Shown here: positions 34,932-47,971 of the stretch, in pieces | Layout: each line of letters opens with the position of its first letter | Numbering within the stretch: position 1 is the stretch's first letter | Source of the DNA: Wenzhouxiangella sp. XN201 | GTDB taxonomy: Bacteria; Pseudomonadota; Gammaproteobacteria; Xanthomonadales; Wenzhouxiangellaceae | DNA: 64,000 bases | Direction: 5' to 3' | NCBI RefSeq assembly: GCF_011008905.1 | Contig: NZ_JAAIVI010000020.1 | Coordinates: forward strand, 124,001 to 188,000 | Translations under genes and position numbers: made by a program | The notes under the pieces: model-generated | Told to the model about the DNA's origin: nothing | Seen by the model: only the letters and a program-made list of their open reading frames with translations | The model's database searches: none

Positions 34932-34947
34932 TGTAGGAAAATTGCTA
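34932..34947 (-). promoter_or_regulatory. Conserved motif upstream of truncated comM
   Basis: On the comM strand the block reads TAGCAATTTTCCTACA, one base different from the block upstream of the intact copy and at the same distance from the ATG. It shows that the truncated copy kept its own upstream region. Confidence 0.55.
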
Positions 34948-34974
34948 TCCGTTCTCCAGTCTGATCTTGACATC

Positions 34975-34991
34975 GGTACGTGATACGTACC
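34975..34991. promoter_or_regulatory. Palindromic operator candidate of higBA
   Basis: GGTACGT-GAT-ACGTACC is a perfect 7-base inverted repeat 11 bases before the toxin ATG and just after a TTGACA sequence (34967-34972). HigA antitoxins repress their own promoter through such palindromes. The -10 element is not clear. Confidence 0.65.
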
Positions 34992-35002
34992 ACAATACAT
35001 GC

Positions 35003-35281
35003 ATGATTCGAAGCTTCGGCTGCGACGAAACCCGAAAACTGTTCGAAACGGGTAAGAGTCGCCGATTTTCGGCCATCGCCAAAGTGGCCTTGCGCAAGCT
35101 GGATCAGTTGGACAACGTCACCCAGCTTCGCTCATTGGCTGTCCCGCCCGGCAACTGCCTGGAGGCGCTGAAGGGTGATCGAATTGGCCAATTCAGCATC
35201 CGGATCAACAGGCAGTGGAGAGTTTGTTTCCGCTGGAGTGACGATGGCCCCGAAGATGTTGAGATCGTTGATTACCATTGA
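35003..35281 (+). CDS. higB: HigB-type RelE-family toxin
   Basis: This 92-residue protein matches the HigB family in length and layout: SFGCDETRKLFETG at the start, LRSLAVPPGNCLEALKGDRIGQFSIRIN in the middle and WRVCFRW, which is typical of these ribosome-dependent mRNA interferases. Toxin-first order with the antitoxin next is the normal higBA arrangement. The ATG at 35003 was chosen by family length. It lies 150 bases from the truncated comM start, divergent from it, so it may belong to the same acquired block. Confidence 0.9.
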   Translation: MIRSFGCDETRKLFETGKSRRFSAIAKVALRKLDQLDNVTQLRSLAVPPGNCLEALKGDRIGQFSIRINRQWRVCFRWSDDGPEDVEIVDYH

Positions 35282-35289
35282 GGTGCGAT

Positions 35290-35574
35290 ATGAACAGAGT
35301 GACCACACACCCCGGTGAGATGCTTCGGGAAGAGTTCATGGTGCCGTTTGGTCTGTCCGCCCGCGAACTGGCGCGAGCGCTGGATGTTCCCCACAACCGG
35401 ATTTCTGAACTGGTAGCCGGGCGCCGATCCATGACTGCCGACACGGCCCTGCGCCTGGAGCGCTACTTCGGTATGGAGGCCAGGTTCTGGCTCAACCTGC
35501 AGACCGCGCACGATCTTTCGCGTGCCCGAGCAGAAGGACGCTTTGACCACATCGAGCCGCGCGAAGCCGCTTGA
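35290..35574 (+). CDS. higA: HigA-type antitoxin
   Basis: This 94-residue protein has the HigA start (HPGEMLREEFM) and an XRE-type helix-turn-helix (ARELARALDVPHNRISELVAG). It binds HigB and represses the operon. The ATG at 35290 is preceded by GAGG overlapping the toxin stop region; a TTG at 35278 is possible but less likely. It follows higB by 8 bases. Confidence 0.9.
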   Translation: MNRVTTHPGEMLREEFMVPFGLSARELARALDVPHNRISELVAGRRSMTADTALRLERYFGMEARFWLNLQTAHDLSRARAEGRFDHIEPREAA

Positions 35575-35647
35575 TGATCGCGAGTCACAGAGCTGACTTC
35601 TGCGGAAACTCGAATGAATTCGTGTCTAGCAGGGCTCGGCATCGCTT

Positions 35648-36238
35648 ATGAACAGAGTATTCATTGCAATTGGTTCTACATTCATTCTCTGCTCGATCGC
35701 TTTCGGCGGCCTTGCTTCCGAGCGAGCGGGGGCCGGACAAGATGAGCCCCCACGCTTTGCAACGGCTTGTCCATCGGTTTCCGCTGACAGTCGTACAAGA
35801 ATCGAAAAGGAGATTTCTGGCGTTCTCGGCGATCAGTTACGGCGGTATCACGGAGGAGATGCGCTGCCCCTGAACACCAGTTTGGAACCACTGGTTGATA
35901 GCGAGCATCGGAAGGCCTGCGAGTACTTGACGCGCGTGTACAAGAATCTTATTAACAAGACGTACCAGAGGTCCGAGGGTTCCCAGCCGAGCTATGAGTA
36001 TTCGGTGGCCTATTTTGAAGCGGGCTCATTTTACTTTGTGCTAATCGATATCCATCCGGATCAACTTGTGAGTTCTGATCCAAGGTTTGATCGTGTGGTT
36101 ATCAGCTCGGCTACAGGTCCGCGAGTGCATCTAAAAGAGAATATGGAACGTGTAAGTGATCAGAAGGGTTTTGTCTATGGGCCCAAGTACCAAAAACTTG
36201 TGAACGACCGAATCCGCGAGCGGTTGGAAGGCCATTGA
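35648..36238 (+). CDS. Hypothetical exported protein
   Basis: This 196-residue protein has a probable signal peptide (IAIGSTFILCSIAFGGLAS) and no motif I recognise. The mature part has two cysteines (ATACPSV and KACEYL), a tyrosine-rich middle (YEYSVAYFEAGSFYFVLIDI) and a basic C-terminus. Base composition is well below that of the surrounding genes, in line with transfer together with the comM-adjacent material. It has no clear ribosome-binding site and no obvious partner. Confidence 0.6.
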   Translation: MNRVFIAIGSTFILCSIAFGGLASERAGAGQDEPPRFATACPSVSADSRTRIEKEISGVLGDQLRRYHGGDALPLNTSLEPLVDSEHRKACEYLTRVYKNLINKTYQRSEGSQPSYEYSVAYFEAGSFYFVLIDIHPDQLVSSDPRFDRVVISSATGPRVHLKENMERVSDQKGFVYGPKYQKLVNDRIRERLEGH

Positions 36239-36366
36239 TAGTGATCGGCACCAACGGTTCGCTGGTCTTGCACTTCGCCGTTAATTGCATGTTTGCCAAT
36301 TCAAAGCAGTTTGCCTGAAGTTGCCGGGCGGCTATCATCGAACGACTTTCCGCTTCGGGACGACTG

Positions 36367-37698
36367 GTGAACATCCATATTCGACTTGCGATTCTGCTGG
36401 CGGCGATGACCGTCCTGATGCGGCCGTTAGCCGCGGCCGAGTGGCTGGAGCTGACCGATCTGACCCTGTTCGACGGTACGGGGGAAGAGGCCAGGGCGGT
36501 GGAGCGCCTGGTCGTTCGCGATGGCGAGATCGTGGCCATTGACGGGGATGGTGAAGCACTTCAGGCCGGACCGGATGACACGGTGACCCGCATTGACCTG
36601 GGCGGGGCGTTTGTGATGCCCGGCCTGATCGATACGCACGTGCATTTGGCCAATTGGCCGCGCCCCAGGGATGAACTGGTCGAGCGCCTGGACTGGGCGC
36701 TGGATCACGGCGTGACCGGGCTGCGCGATCTGGGCAGCGACGCGCGAGTGCTGGCCGAACTCCGGCGGGCCGTCGAGCTCGGGCAGGTGCCCGGACCGCG
36801 GATTCGTTTTTCCGCCATTTTCGGGGGCAAGACCTTGTTCGATCATCCGGCCATGAGCCAGTCGGCGCCGGGCTTTGCGCCGGGGACTGCGCCCTGGCTG
36901 CGTGCCGCCTCGGGTGAGGTCGAATTGCCGGTGCTCGTGGCGCAGGCGCGAGGTGCCGGCGTCGATGCCCTGAAGCTCTACGGCGATCTTGATGCCGAAC
37001 GGGTCGAGGAACTGGCGGCCGAAGCGCGGCGCCAGGACATGATGGTCTGGGCTCACGCCACGGTGTTTCCGGCATCGCCGCAGGAGCTCGTTGCCGCCGG
37101 CGTCCAATCGCTTTCGCACGCGCCTTACCTGGTCTGGGCGGCTGCCGACGAGGTGCCGGCCGACTATGACTATCGAACGCGCGGGCGCTGGGAGGAGGTG
37201 GCGCCGGATCATCCCCGCATTCTCGAGTTGCTCGATGCCATGGCCGAAAAGGGTGTGGTGCTGGATGCCACGCTGGCGATGTTTCGCGACATGACGAAGT
37301 ATCGACCGCCCGAGGGGATCGAGTGGGCCATGCAGGCCTTTGAATGGGGCGTGGCAGTTACGCGCCTGGCGCATGAGCGCGGGGTGGCCGTGTCGGTCGG
37401 TACCGATGCCTTCTTCCCGGTCAATGCCCACGCGCCGCCCAATACCCAGATAGAAATGCGCACCCTGGTCGAGGATGTCGGCCTGACGCCGGCCGAAGCG
37501 CTGGTGGCGGCCACCCGTAACAGCGCAAGGGCCGCCGGTCTGGATGCGCTGGTCGGGACGGTCGAGGTGGGCAAACGCGCCGACCTGCTGGTACTCGGCG
37601 CAAATCCCCTCGATGACATCGCCGCCGTGGGCGATATCCGCTGGGTGATCGTGGACGGTCGCATTCACCGCCGACCGGCGTCCGGAACGCGTCCATGA
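36367..37698 (+). CDS. Secreted amidohydrolase-family protein
   Basis: This 443-residue metal-dependent hydrolase has an N-terminal export signal (ILLAAMTVLMRPLAAA). The first metal site is DTHVHL, with later metal-binding regions WAHATVF, LSHAPYL and the aspartate in GTDAFFP; the C-terminal KRADLLVLGANPL closes the beta-sandwich domain. It is probably an imidazolonepropionase-like or prolidase-like enzyme; the substrate is unknown. GTG start. Its end overlaps the next gene by 4 bases (ATGA). Confidence 0.85.
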   Translation: MNIHIRLAILLAAMTVLMRPLAAAEWLELTDLTLFDGTGEEARAVERLVVRDGEIVAIDGDGEALQAGPDDTVTRIDLGGAFVMPGLIDTHVHLANWPRPRDELVERLDWALDHGVTGLRDLGSDARVLAELRRAVELGQVPGPRIRFSAIFGGKTLFDHPAMSQSAPGFAPGTAPWLRAASGEVELPVLVAQARGAGVDALKLYGDLDAERVEELAAEARRQDMMVWAHATVFPASPQELVAAGVQSLSHAPYLVWAAADEVPADYDYRTRGRWEEVAPDHPRILELLDAMAEKGVVLDATLAMFRDMTKYRPPEGIEWAMQAFEWGVAVTRLAHERGVAVSVGTDAFFPVNAHAPPNTQIEMRTLVEDVGLTPAEALVAATRNSARAAGLDALVGTVEVGKRADLLVLGANPLDDIAAVGDIRWVIVDGRIHRRPASGTRP

Positions 37699-38588
37699 CC
37701 CTGCTGTGGATCGTCACGCTCGGCTGGGCGTTCAGCTTTTCGCTGATCGGGGTGTACCTGTCCGGTGAAGTCGACAATTTCGTGTCGGTATTTCTGCGCG
37801 TGGTGCTGGCTCTGGCGGTGTTCGCGCCGCTATTGCTGCGCACCCGCGTGGCTGGTCGAACGGCCCTGGCCCTGATGGCAATCGGTGCGGTGCAGATCGG
37901 CCTGATGTATCTGTTCCTGTTCCACGCCTATGGCTATCTGAGCGTGCCCGAGCTTTTGCTGTTCACGATCTTTACCCCGCTGTACGTGACCCTGATCGAC
38001 GAGCTCTGGATCGGCCGGCGTCACCTGCCGGGGCGCTTCTGGCTGGCGGCGGCCCTGGCCGTGGCCGGGGCGGCGGTGATCCGCGTCGGCTCGATCGGCG
38101 GGGACTTCCTGTTCGGTCTGGCGCTGGTGCAGGCGGCCAACCTGTGTTTTGCCGCCGGACAGGTCGCCTACAAGCGGCTCGAGCTGGGCGATACGGTCTC
38201 TCAGGTGCAGAGTTTCGGCTTTTTCTTCCTCGGCGCCACGCTGGTGGCCGCCCTGAGCCTGCTGCTGTTCGCCGATCATTCCCGCTGGCCGCAGACTTCC
38301 CTGCAATGGGGTGTCCTGCTCTGGCTGGGGCTGGGCGCCTCCGGCCTCGGTTACCTGGGCTGGAACCTGGGCGCGAAGCGGGTCAATACCGGTGTACTCG
38401 CGGCCATGAACAACATGCTCATTCCCGCCGGCATTCTGATTAACGTCGTGTTCTGGAATCGCGACGCGGACTGGCTGCGGCTGCTGCTGGGCAGCGCCGT
38501 CATCGTGGCCGCGGTCTGGGTCTCTCGTGGCCCGTCGATGCCGGCGGGCCGGTACAATACGGGTCATGGAACTGCAAGTAAACGGTGA
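37695..38588 (+). CDS. EamA/DMT-superfamily transporter
   Basis: This 297-residue protein has ten predicted membrane helices in two EamA halves, typical of drug/metabolite transporters that exchange small metabolites across the inner membrane. Recognisable features are the glycine-rich helix ends (GASGLGYLGWNLG) and the charged loop after the fourth helix. It is coupled to the amidohydrolase gene, and its last 23 bases overlap thiS in another frame. Substrate unknown. Confidence 0.87.
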   Translation: MTLLWIVTLGWAFSFSLIGVYLSGEVDNFVSVFLRVVLALAVFAPLLLRTRVAGRTALALMAIGAVQIGLMYLFLFHAYGYLSVPELLLFTIFTPLYVTLIDELWIGRRHLPGRFWLAAALAVAGAAVIRVGSIGGDFLFGLALVQAANLCFAAGQVAYKRLELGDTVSQVQSFGFFFLGATLVAALSLLLFADHSRWPQTSLQWGVLLWLGLGASGLGYLGWNLGAKRVNTGVLAAMNNMLIPAGILINVVFWNRDADWLRLLLGSAVIVAAVWVSRGPSMPAGRYNTGHGTASKR

Positions 38589-38766
38589 AACCCGGGAAAT
38601 GTCCGATAACCTGACGGTGACCGGCCTGCTCGAGGAACTTGGCTACGGTGACAAGCGTGTCGCCGTGGAGCGTAACGGCGAGCTGGTGCCGAAGTCCCTG
38701 CATGCGGAGGTCACGGTCAACGACGGCGACCGCATCGAAATCGTCCAGGCCATCGGAGGCGGTTGA
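38566..38766 (+). CDS. thiS: Thiamine biosynthesis sulfur carrier ThiS
   Basis: This 66-residue ubiquitin-like protein ends in the required Gly-Gly (QAIGGG). Its C-terminal thiocarboxylate donates sulfur to ThiG in thiazole formation. The ATG lies inside the end of the transporter gene. A TACAAT sequence 12 bases upstream may serve as -10 element. thiG follows after 3 bases. Confidence 0.92.
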   Translation: MELQVNGETREMSDNLTVTGLLEELGYGDKRVAVERNGELVPKSLHAEVTVNDGDRIEIVQAIGGG

Positions 38767-38769
38767 GCC

Positions 38770-39564
38770 ATGGCGAGTACCCCTGAAGACCGGCCGCTGG
38801 TCATCGCCGGCCGGACCTACCAGTCACGCCTGCTGACCGGCACCGGCAAGTACGCCGACCTGGAAGAGACCCGCGCGGCCACCGAGGCCGCCGGCGCCGA
38901 AATCGTCACCGTGGCGATCCGCCGATCCAATATCGGGCAGGACCCCGACGAGCCCAATCTGCTCGAGGTGCTGCCGACCGAACGCTATACCATCCTGCCC
39001 AACACGGCCGGCTGCTTCACGGCCGACGATGCGGTGCGTACCTGCCGCCTGGCGCGCGAGCTGCTGGATGGCCATTCGCTGGTCAAGCTCGAGGTGCTCG
39101 GCGACAAGCGCACGCTCTTTCCCGACGTGGTCGAGACACTCAAGGCCGCCGAGACCCTGATCGCCGACGGCTTCGACGTGATGGTCTACACCAACGACGA
39201 CCCGATCCTGGCGCGGCGCTTCGAGGAAATGGGCTGCGTGGCCGTGATGCCGCTGGCCGCCCCGATCGGTTCGGGCCTGGGCATCCAGAACCACTGGAAC
39301 ATCCTCGAGATCGTGGAGAACACGAGCGTGCCGGTGCTGGTCGATGCCGGCGTCGGCACGGCTTCGGACGCGGCCATTGCCATGGAACTGGGCTGCGACG
39401 GCGTGCTGATGAACACCGCCATCGCCGGCGCGAAGGACCCGGTGCGCATGGCCCGTGCCATGAAGCTGGCGATCGAAGCCGGCCGCGAGGCCTACCTGGC
39501 CGGGCGCATCCCGAAGAAACGCTATGCTTCGGCCTCGTCGCCGATTGAGGGTACGTTCTTTTGA
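38770..39564 (+). CDS. thiG: Thiazole synthase ThiG
   Basis: This 264-residue TIM-barrel enzyme forms the thiazole phosphate moiety of thiamine from deoxyxylulose phosphate, dehydroglycine and ThiS thiocarboxylate. Conserved regions are RLLTGTGKY at the start, the lysine-bearing VKLEVLGDK, and the phosphate-binding [11 protein letters not shown]. thiS-thiG are adjacent; the other thi genes are not in this window. Confidence 0.96.
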   Translation: MASTPEDRPLVIAGRTYQSRLLTGTGKYADLEETRAATEAAGAEIVTVAIRRSNIGQDPDEPNLLEVLPTERYTILPNTAGCFTADDAVRTCRLARELLDGHSLVKLEVLGDKRTLFPDVVETLKAAETLIADGFDVMVYTNDDPILARRFEEMGCVAVMPLAAPIGSGLGIQNHWNILEIVENTSVPVLVDAGVGTASDAAIAMELGCDGVLMNTAIAGAKDPVRMARAMKLAIEAGREAYLAGRIPKKRYASASSPIEGTFF

Positions 39565-39610
39565 GGTTGGCTGGTTCGCTGGTTAGCTCGTTTGCTGGTT
39601 CGACTTCGAC
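39565..39610. repeat. Short imperfect GCTGGTTCG-type repeat
   Basis: Between thiG and trmB the sequence iterates GCTGGTT, GCTGGTTAGC and GCTGGTTCG within about 40 bases. It may be slippage-derived; no gene or site is apparent. Confidence 0.5.
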
Positions 39611-40294
39611 ATGAATGATCAACCCCGTCTCCGCCGAATCCGTAGCTTTGTTCGCCGACCCGGACGCCTGACGCCGGGGCAGAAGCGGGCGCTTGATGAA
39701 CTGCTGCCGCGCTACGGCATTGAGCCGGACCTGACCGACCTGCGTACGGCCTTCGAGCGGGAGGCGCCGCTGGTGGTCGAGATTGGTTTCGGCAATGGTC
39801 AGGCCCTGGCCTGGATGGCGGCTAACGAGGCCGAGAAAAACTTTGTCGGCATCGAGGTGCACGAGCCGGGGGTGGGGCGCTTGCTCAAGAGTGTCGATGA
39901 GGCCGGGCTGGGCAACGTGCGTGTGGCCATGCGCGATGCTGTTGAAGTGCTCGACGAGCAGGTTGTGCCGGCCAGCCTCGATGAAGTCCGGATCTATTTT
40001 CCCGACCCTTGGCCCAAAAAGCGCCATCACAAGCGGCGCCTGATTCAGCCCCCGGTTCTGGAGCGCCTTGCCGCGAAGCTGCGCCCCGGTGGCTTGCTGC
40101 ATCTGGCCACCGACTGGAAACCCTACGCGGAATGGATGCTGGAAGCGCTCGAGCAGGTGCCGGCGTTTGAATTGATGGGCGATGCCTTCGTGCCGCGGCC
40201 GGCCTGGCGTCCGCAGACGCATTTCGAGCAGCGCGGCCAGAAGAAAGGCCACGAAATCGTCGATATTCTCTGCCGGCTCAGGAGCGCCGATTGA
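39611..40294 (+). CDS. trmB: tRNA (guanine-N7)-methyltransferase TrmB
   Basis: This 227-residue SAM-dependent enzyme makes m7G46 in tRNA. The SAM-binding motif is VVEIGFGNGQAL, and the family signature IYFPDPWPKKRHHKRRL holds the catalytic and tRNA-binding residues. The C-terminal THFEQRGQKKGH motif is typical. It overlaps the convergent ispA gene by 17 bases at the 3' ends. Confidence 0.95.
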   Translation: MNDQPRLRRIRSFVRRPGRLTPGQKRALDELLPRYGIEPDLTDLRTAFEREAPLVVEIGFGNGQALAWMAANEAEKNFVGIEVHEPGVGRLLKSVDEAGLGNVRVAMRDAVEVLDEQVVPASLDEVRIYFPDPWPKKRHHKRRLIQPPVLERLAAKLRPGGLLHLATDWKPYAEWMLEALEQVPAFELMGDAFVPRPAWRPQTHFEQRGQKKGHEIVDILCRLRSAD

Positions 40295-41165
40295 GCAGGC
40301 GTTCGGCGAGCCAGCTCAGGCCCTCCGTGTTTTCTCCGAACTGAGTCAGCGCCTCGGCCGCTTCGGCGGCCAGTTCGTCGATGCGCGCCCGGGCGGCGTC
40401 GACCCCGAACAGTATCGGCCAGCTCGCTTTCTGCCGAGACGAATCGCTGTCGCAGGATTTGCCGATGGAGTCGGTATCGCCCTCGATTTCGAGCAGATCG
40501 TCGCGGATCTGGAAGGCCAGGCCGACGGCATCGGCGAATCGCGCCAGGGCCTCACGCCGGGCTGGCGCCAGTTCGGGACGAAGCGCGGTGGGCATCATGA
40601 CGGCGGCCCGGATCAGGGCGCCGGTCTTGCGCCGGAACATGTCTTCCACGGCGGCCTGGTCGGGCCGCTCGCCCTCGAACTTCAGGTCCAGCGCCTGGCC
40701 GCCGGCCATGCCGATCACGCCGCAGGCGCGGGCGAGTATCGCGGTCATGCTGTGGGGTGCCTCGGCACCGTCGCCTTCACTGAGCATCTCGAAGGCCAGC
40801 GCCTGCAGGGCATCGCCGGCGAGAATCGCCGTGGCCTCGTCGAAGGCGACGTGAACGGTGGGCCGGCCGCGACGCAGCGCATCGTTGTCCATGGCCGGCA
40901 GATCGTCATGGACCAGGGAGTAGCAGTGAATGAGTTCGACCGCGGCCGAAGGGGCATCGAGCGCCGCCGGCGCCAGGTCCAGCGCCTCGCCGGTCGCATA
41001 GACCAGCAGGGGGCGCAGCCGTTTGCCGCCGTCGAGCGCGGCATAGCGCATGGCCTCGGCGAGTTTCGAGCCGGTCGCCGGCAGCGACTGCAGGCGCTCG
41101 GCCAGCACCCGCTCGACGCGCGCGATCAACTCATCGGCGCGAGCGGCGAATGCGGGCTCGGTCAT
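40278..41165 (-). CDS. ispA: Farnesyl diphosphate synthase-type polyprenyl synthetase
   Basis: This 295-residue trans-prenyltransferase condenses isopentenyl and allylic diphosphates. The first aspartate-rich motif is HDDLPAMDND and the second QIRDDLLEIEGD. Length and motif spacing match bacterial IspA. No xseB or dxs gene adjoins it here, unlike the common xseB-ispA-dxs arrangement. Confidence 0.93.
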   Translation of the reverse strand: MTEPAFAARADELIARVERVLAERLQSLPATGSKLAEAMRYAALDGGKRLRPLLVYATGEALDLAPAALDAPSAAVELIHCYSLVHDDLPAMDNDALRRGRPTVHVAFDEATAILAGDALQALAFEMLSEGDGAEAPHSMTAILARACGVIGMAGGQALDLKFEGERPDQAAVEDMFRRKTGALIRAAVMMPTALRPELAPARREALARFADAVGLAFQIRDDLLEIEGDTDSIGKSCDSDSSRQKASWPILFGVDAARARIDELAAEAAEALTQFGENTEGLSWLAERLLNRRS

Positions 41166-41201
41166 GGGCTGATGTTGATTTCCAGACAGTGCGGGAACCG
41201 A

Positions 41202-42011
41202 TCAGTCAAACGGCCACAGCCGGCGCCACAAGCTCGGTTTTTCCTCTGTGCGATCGACATCGCCGTAGTTGTGCTCGAGCACCTGGCGCGTGTCGGCCGC
41301 CAGTTGCTCCAATTCGAGCTTGTCGTAGGCGCGTGCCATCAGGTCGAGCGCGTCGATATTGGCTGGCGCCTGTGGATAGTTTTCGATCACGTGTTCGGCC
41401 CGGTGGATGGCCGCAATGTAGGCACCGCGGCGAAAATAGTATTCACCGATGACGATGTCCTGCTCGGCCATGATGTTGCGCAGAAAGACCATGCGCTGGC
41501 GGGCATCGGCCACGTAGCGGCTTTCGGGAAAGCGCCGGATCAGTTCCTGGAACTCCATGAACGCCTGGCGGGCGCTGGTCTGGTCGCGGTCAACCACCTG
41601 CCCCGGGAACAGCTTGCGCAAGAAACCCATCGACTGGTCGTAGTTGACCAGGCCCTTGAGATACCAGGCGTAGTCGACATTCGGATGCGTGGGATAGGTC
41701 CGAATGAAACGATCCAGAGAGGTGAGGGCTTGCTCGGAATCTCCCGCCTTGTATTGTGCGTAGGCCATGTCCAGCTGCGCCTGCTCGGCATGGCGACCGA
41801 ACGGATAGCGGGTGGTCAGCTGTTTGTAGCGGGCAATCGCCTGCCGCCAGGCCTTGGCCTGCAGGGAAGCATGGGCCTCCTCGTAGAGCTGTTCGGCCGG
41901 GATGGTGTCGTCGACTTCCTCGCGGTTGCATGCCGAAAGCATAAGAGCCAGTGCGGCGACGATCAGCACGGCCGGACGAAACAGGCGGCGAGTTGAAGCG
42001 GGATTCTGCAT
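41202..42011 (-). CDS. bamD: Outer membrane assembly lipoprotein BamD
   Basis: This 269-residue protein has a type II signal peptide with lipobox LSAC and five TPR-like repeats, starting with YEEAHASLQAKAWRQAIARY. BamD binds BamA and is an essential part of the outer membrane protein insertion machinery. The ATG at 42011 fits the signal peptide. It is divergent from rluD, as in many gammaproteobacteria. Confidence 0.94.
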   Translation of the reverse strand: MQNPASTRRLFRPAVLIVAALALMLSACNREEVDDTIPAEQLYEEAHASLQAKAWRQAIARYKQLTTRYPFGRHAEQAQLDMAYAQYKAGDSEQALTSLDRFIRTYPTHPNVDYAWYLKGLVNYDQSMGFLRKLFPGQVVDRDQTSARQAFMEFQELIRRFPESRYVADARQRMVFLRNIMAEQDIVIGEYYFRRGAYIAAIHRAEHVIENYPQAPANIDALDLMARAYDKLELEQLAADTRQVLEHNYGDVDRTEEKPSLWRRLWPFD

Positions 42012-42095
42012 AATGATCTCGTGTTTGAATATGGCACGCTGCGGCGGGCCATTATGCCATTCCTGCGCCAATCCTGTCCGTCAGCGGCCGACTAC

Positions 42096-43046
42096 ATGAA
42101 TACGCGAGTCAACAAGCAAGACCAGATCGACCCCGCCCGGGCCGGCCAGCGCCTGGATGCGGCGCTGGCTGAACTGTGGCCGGAGTTTTCCAGGAGCCGG
42201 ATCGCAGGCTGGATACGCGATGGACGGGTGCAGGTCGACGGTGCGGTGGTCAAGCCGAAACTGCGCCTGGCCGGCGGCGAGCAGGTCTTGCTGGACGCCG
42301 AACTCGTCGCCCACGCCGAACTCGAACCCCAGGCGATCGCACTCGACGTGCTGATCGACGATCCGGCCTTCCTGGTGATCAACAAGCCGCCCGGGCTGGT
42401 CGTGCATCCCGGCTCGGGCAATCGCGACGGCACGCTGGTGAACGCGCTGTTGCACTTCGACCCCAACCTGGCGCCGCTGCCGCGCGCCGGGCTGGTCCAC
42501 CGACTCGACAAGGACACCAGCGGCTGCCTGCTGATCGCGCGAACCACGGCCAGCCATCGCGCGCTGGTGGCGGCGCTGAAACACCGCGACATCAAGCGCC
42601 GCTACCGTGCCCTGGTCTGGGGCGAGATCATTGCCGGCGGCAAGGTCGACGAGCCGCTCGGTCGTCATCCCGTGGATCGGCGGCGCCAGGTGGTGCGCCA
42701 CGATGGGCGACGTGCGGTCACCCACTACCGGGTGGCGCAACGGCTCAAGGGCGCAACCCTGCTCGACGTTGAGCTCGAGACCGGCCGTACTCACCAGATC
42801 CGCGTGCACATGGCGCATATCCGCTACCCCATCATCGGGGATCCCGCTTACGGAAGACGCGGCGCTCCGGCGGGGTTGAGCGAAGCCCAGCGCGCAGCCT
42901 GGCAGCGCTTTCCGCGCCAGGCTCTGCACGCCTGCGAACTGAGCTTTGCCCACCCGGAAACCGGCGAGCGGGTCTGCGCCAGAGCGCCACTGCCCGAGGA
43001 CATGCAGCGACTGATCGACCTGCTGGCCGGCGATGAAAGTCATTGA
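42096..43046 (+). CDS. rluD: 23S rRNA pseudouridine synthase RluD
   Basis: This 316-residue enzyme forms pseudouridines in helix 69 of 23S rRNA. It has an N-terminal S4 domain (GQRLDAALAELWPEFSRSRI) and the catalytic motif HRLDKDTSG with its aspartate. The start at 42096 aligns with the known RluD N-terminus; in-frame upstream ATGs (42021, 42054) are less likely. It overlaps pgeF by 14 bases. Confidence 0.94.
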   Translation: MNTRVNKQDQIDPARAGQRLDAALAELWPEFSRSRIAGWIRDGRVQVDGAVVKPKLRLAGGEQVLLDAELVAHAELEPQAIALDVLIDDPAFLVINKPPGLVVHPGSGNRDGTLVNALLHFDPNLAPLPRAGLVHRLDKDTSGCLLIARTTASHRALVAALKHRDIKRRYRALVWGEIIAGGKVDEPLGRHPVDRRRQVVRHDGRRAVTHYRVAQRLKGATLLDVELETGRTHQIRVHMAHIRYPIIGDPAYGRRGAPAGLSEAQRAAWQRFPRQALHACELSFAHPETGERVCARAPLPEDMQRLIDLLAGDESH

Positions 43047-43704
43047 ACCCGACTGGTCGCTGGGCGAGCGGGTCGGTGCTTTCACCACCACGCGCGACGG
43101 CGGGGGCGATTCGGAAGTCGACTCCACCCATCCGGCCGGACTGGCCCAAAGGCTGCCGGCCGAGCCGTGCTGGCTCGAACAGGTACACGGTTCGCGCGTT
43201 ATCCAACTGGACGACTGGCGGGCGGGCATCCAAGCCGATGCCGCCTGGACCGACCGCGACGGCGAGGTTGTGGTCATCAAGACCGCCGATTGCCTGCCCA
43301 TCCTGTTGGCCGACCGAGATGCCAGCGTGGTCGCCGGGATTCACGGCGGCTGGCGTTCGCTCGCTGCCGGCATTATCGACAACACCCTGTCGGCCCTGCC
43401 GGTGCCCGGCACGGAACTGAGCGCCTGGATCGGCCCGGCGATCTGCGGACGCTGCTACCAGGTCGGCGGCGAAGTGCGCGCGGCTTTTGTCGATCACGAC
43501 CCGGTGCTGGCCGCGGCGTTCCAGGCCGACGCCGATCGCTGGCGCGCCGATCTCAAGTGGATCGCCGCCCACCAGTTGCGCGCGGCCGGCGTATCGGTGT
43601 TCGACAGTGGCCGCTGCACCTTCGAGGAGTCCGATGCCTTCTATTCCTTCAGGCGGGATGGGGGGACCGGGCGGATGGCGTCGGTGATCTGGAAGTCTCG
43701 ATAG
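43033..43704 (+). CDS. pgeF: Purine nucleoside phosphorylase/laccase-domain protein YfiH
   Basis: This 223-residue DUF152 protein carries the metal-binding motifs TADCLPILLAD, HGGWRS and the cysteine in GPAICGRCYQVG. Family members have purine nucleoside phosphorylase and adenosine deaminase activity and are linked to peptidoglycan editing in E. coli. It directly follows rluD with a 14-base overlap, the usual arrangement. Confidence 0.93.
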   Translation: MKVIEPDWSLGERVGAFTTTRDGGGDSEVDSTHPAGLAQRLPAEPCWLEQVHGSRVIQLDDWRAGIQADAAWTDRDGEVVVIKTADCLPILLADRDASVVAGIHGGWRSLAAGIIDNTLSALPVPGTELSAWIGPAICGRCYQVGGEVRAAFVDHDPVLAAAFQADADRWRADLKWIAAHQLRAAGVSVFDSGRCTFEESDAFYSFRRDGGTGRMASVIWKSR

Positions 43705-43756
43705 CCCTTCGGCGCGGGCTGGCCGTTGGGCGACTTCGACGCAGCCGAGGAACGCA

Positions 43757-47947
<4,191 letters not shown>

Positions 47948-47971
47948 CCTAACTGGGGAAACTCGACCGGC

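Noticed and set aside
28318-36238. The comM region as a defence or resistance island
   Set aside because: Apart from higBA no defence, resistance, CRISPR or restriction gene is present; the cargo encodes secreted proteins.
36270-36300. A possible third transposon-end copy (CGTTAATTG with a preceding CTTG)
   Set aside because: Only about ten bases agree with the two clear copies and no TGTCAA terminus is present; chance similarity is likely.
40182-41996. A 604-codon open frame on the plus strand
   Set aside because: Antisense to ispA and bamD, both clearly coding on the other strand.
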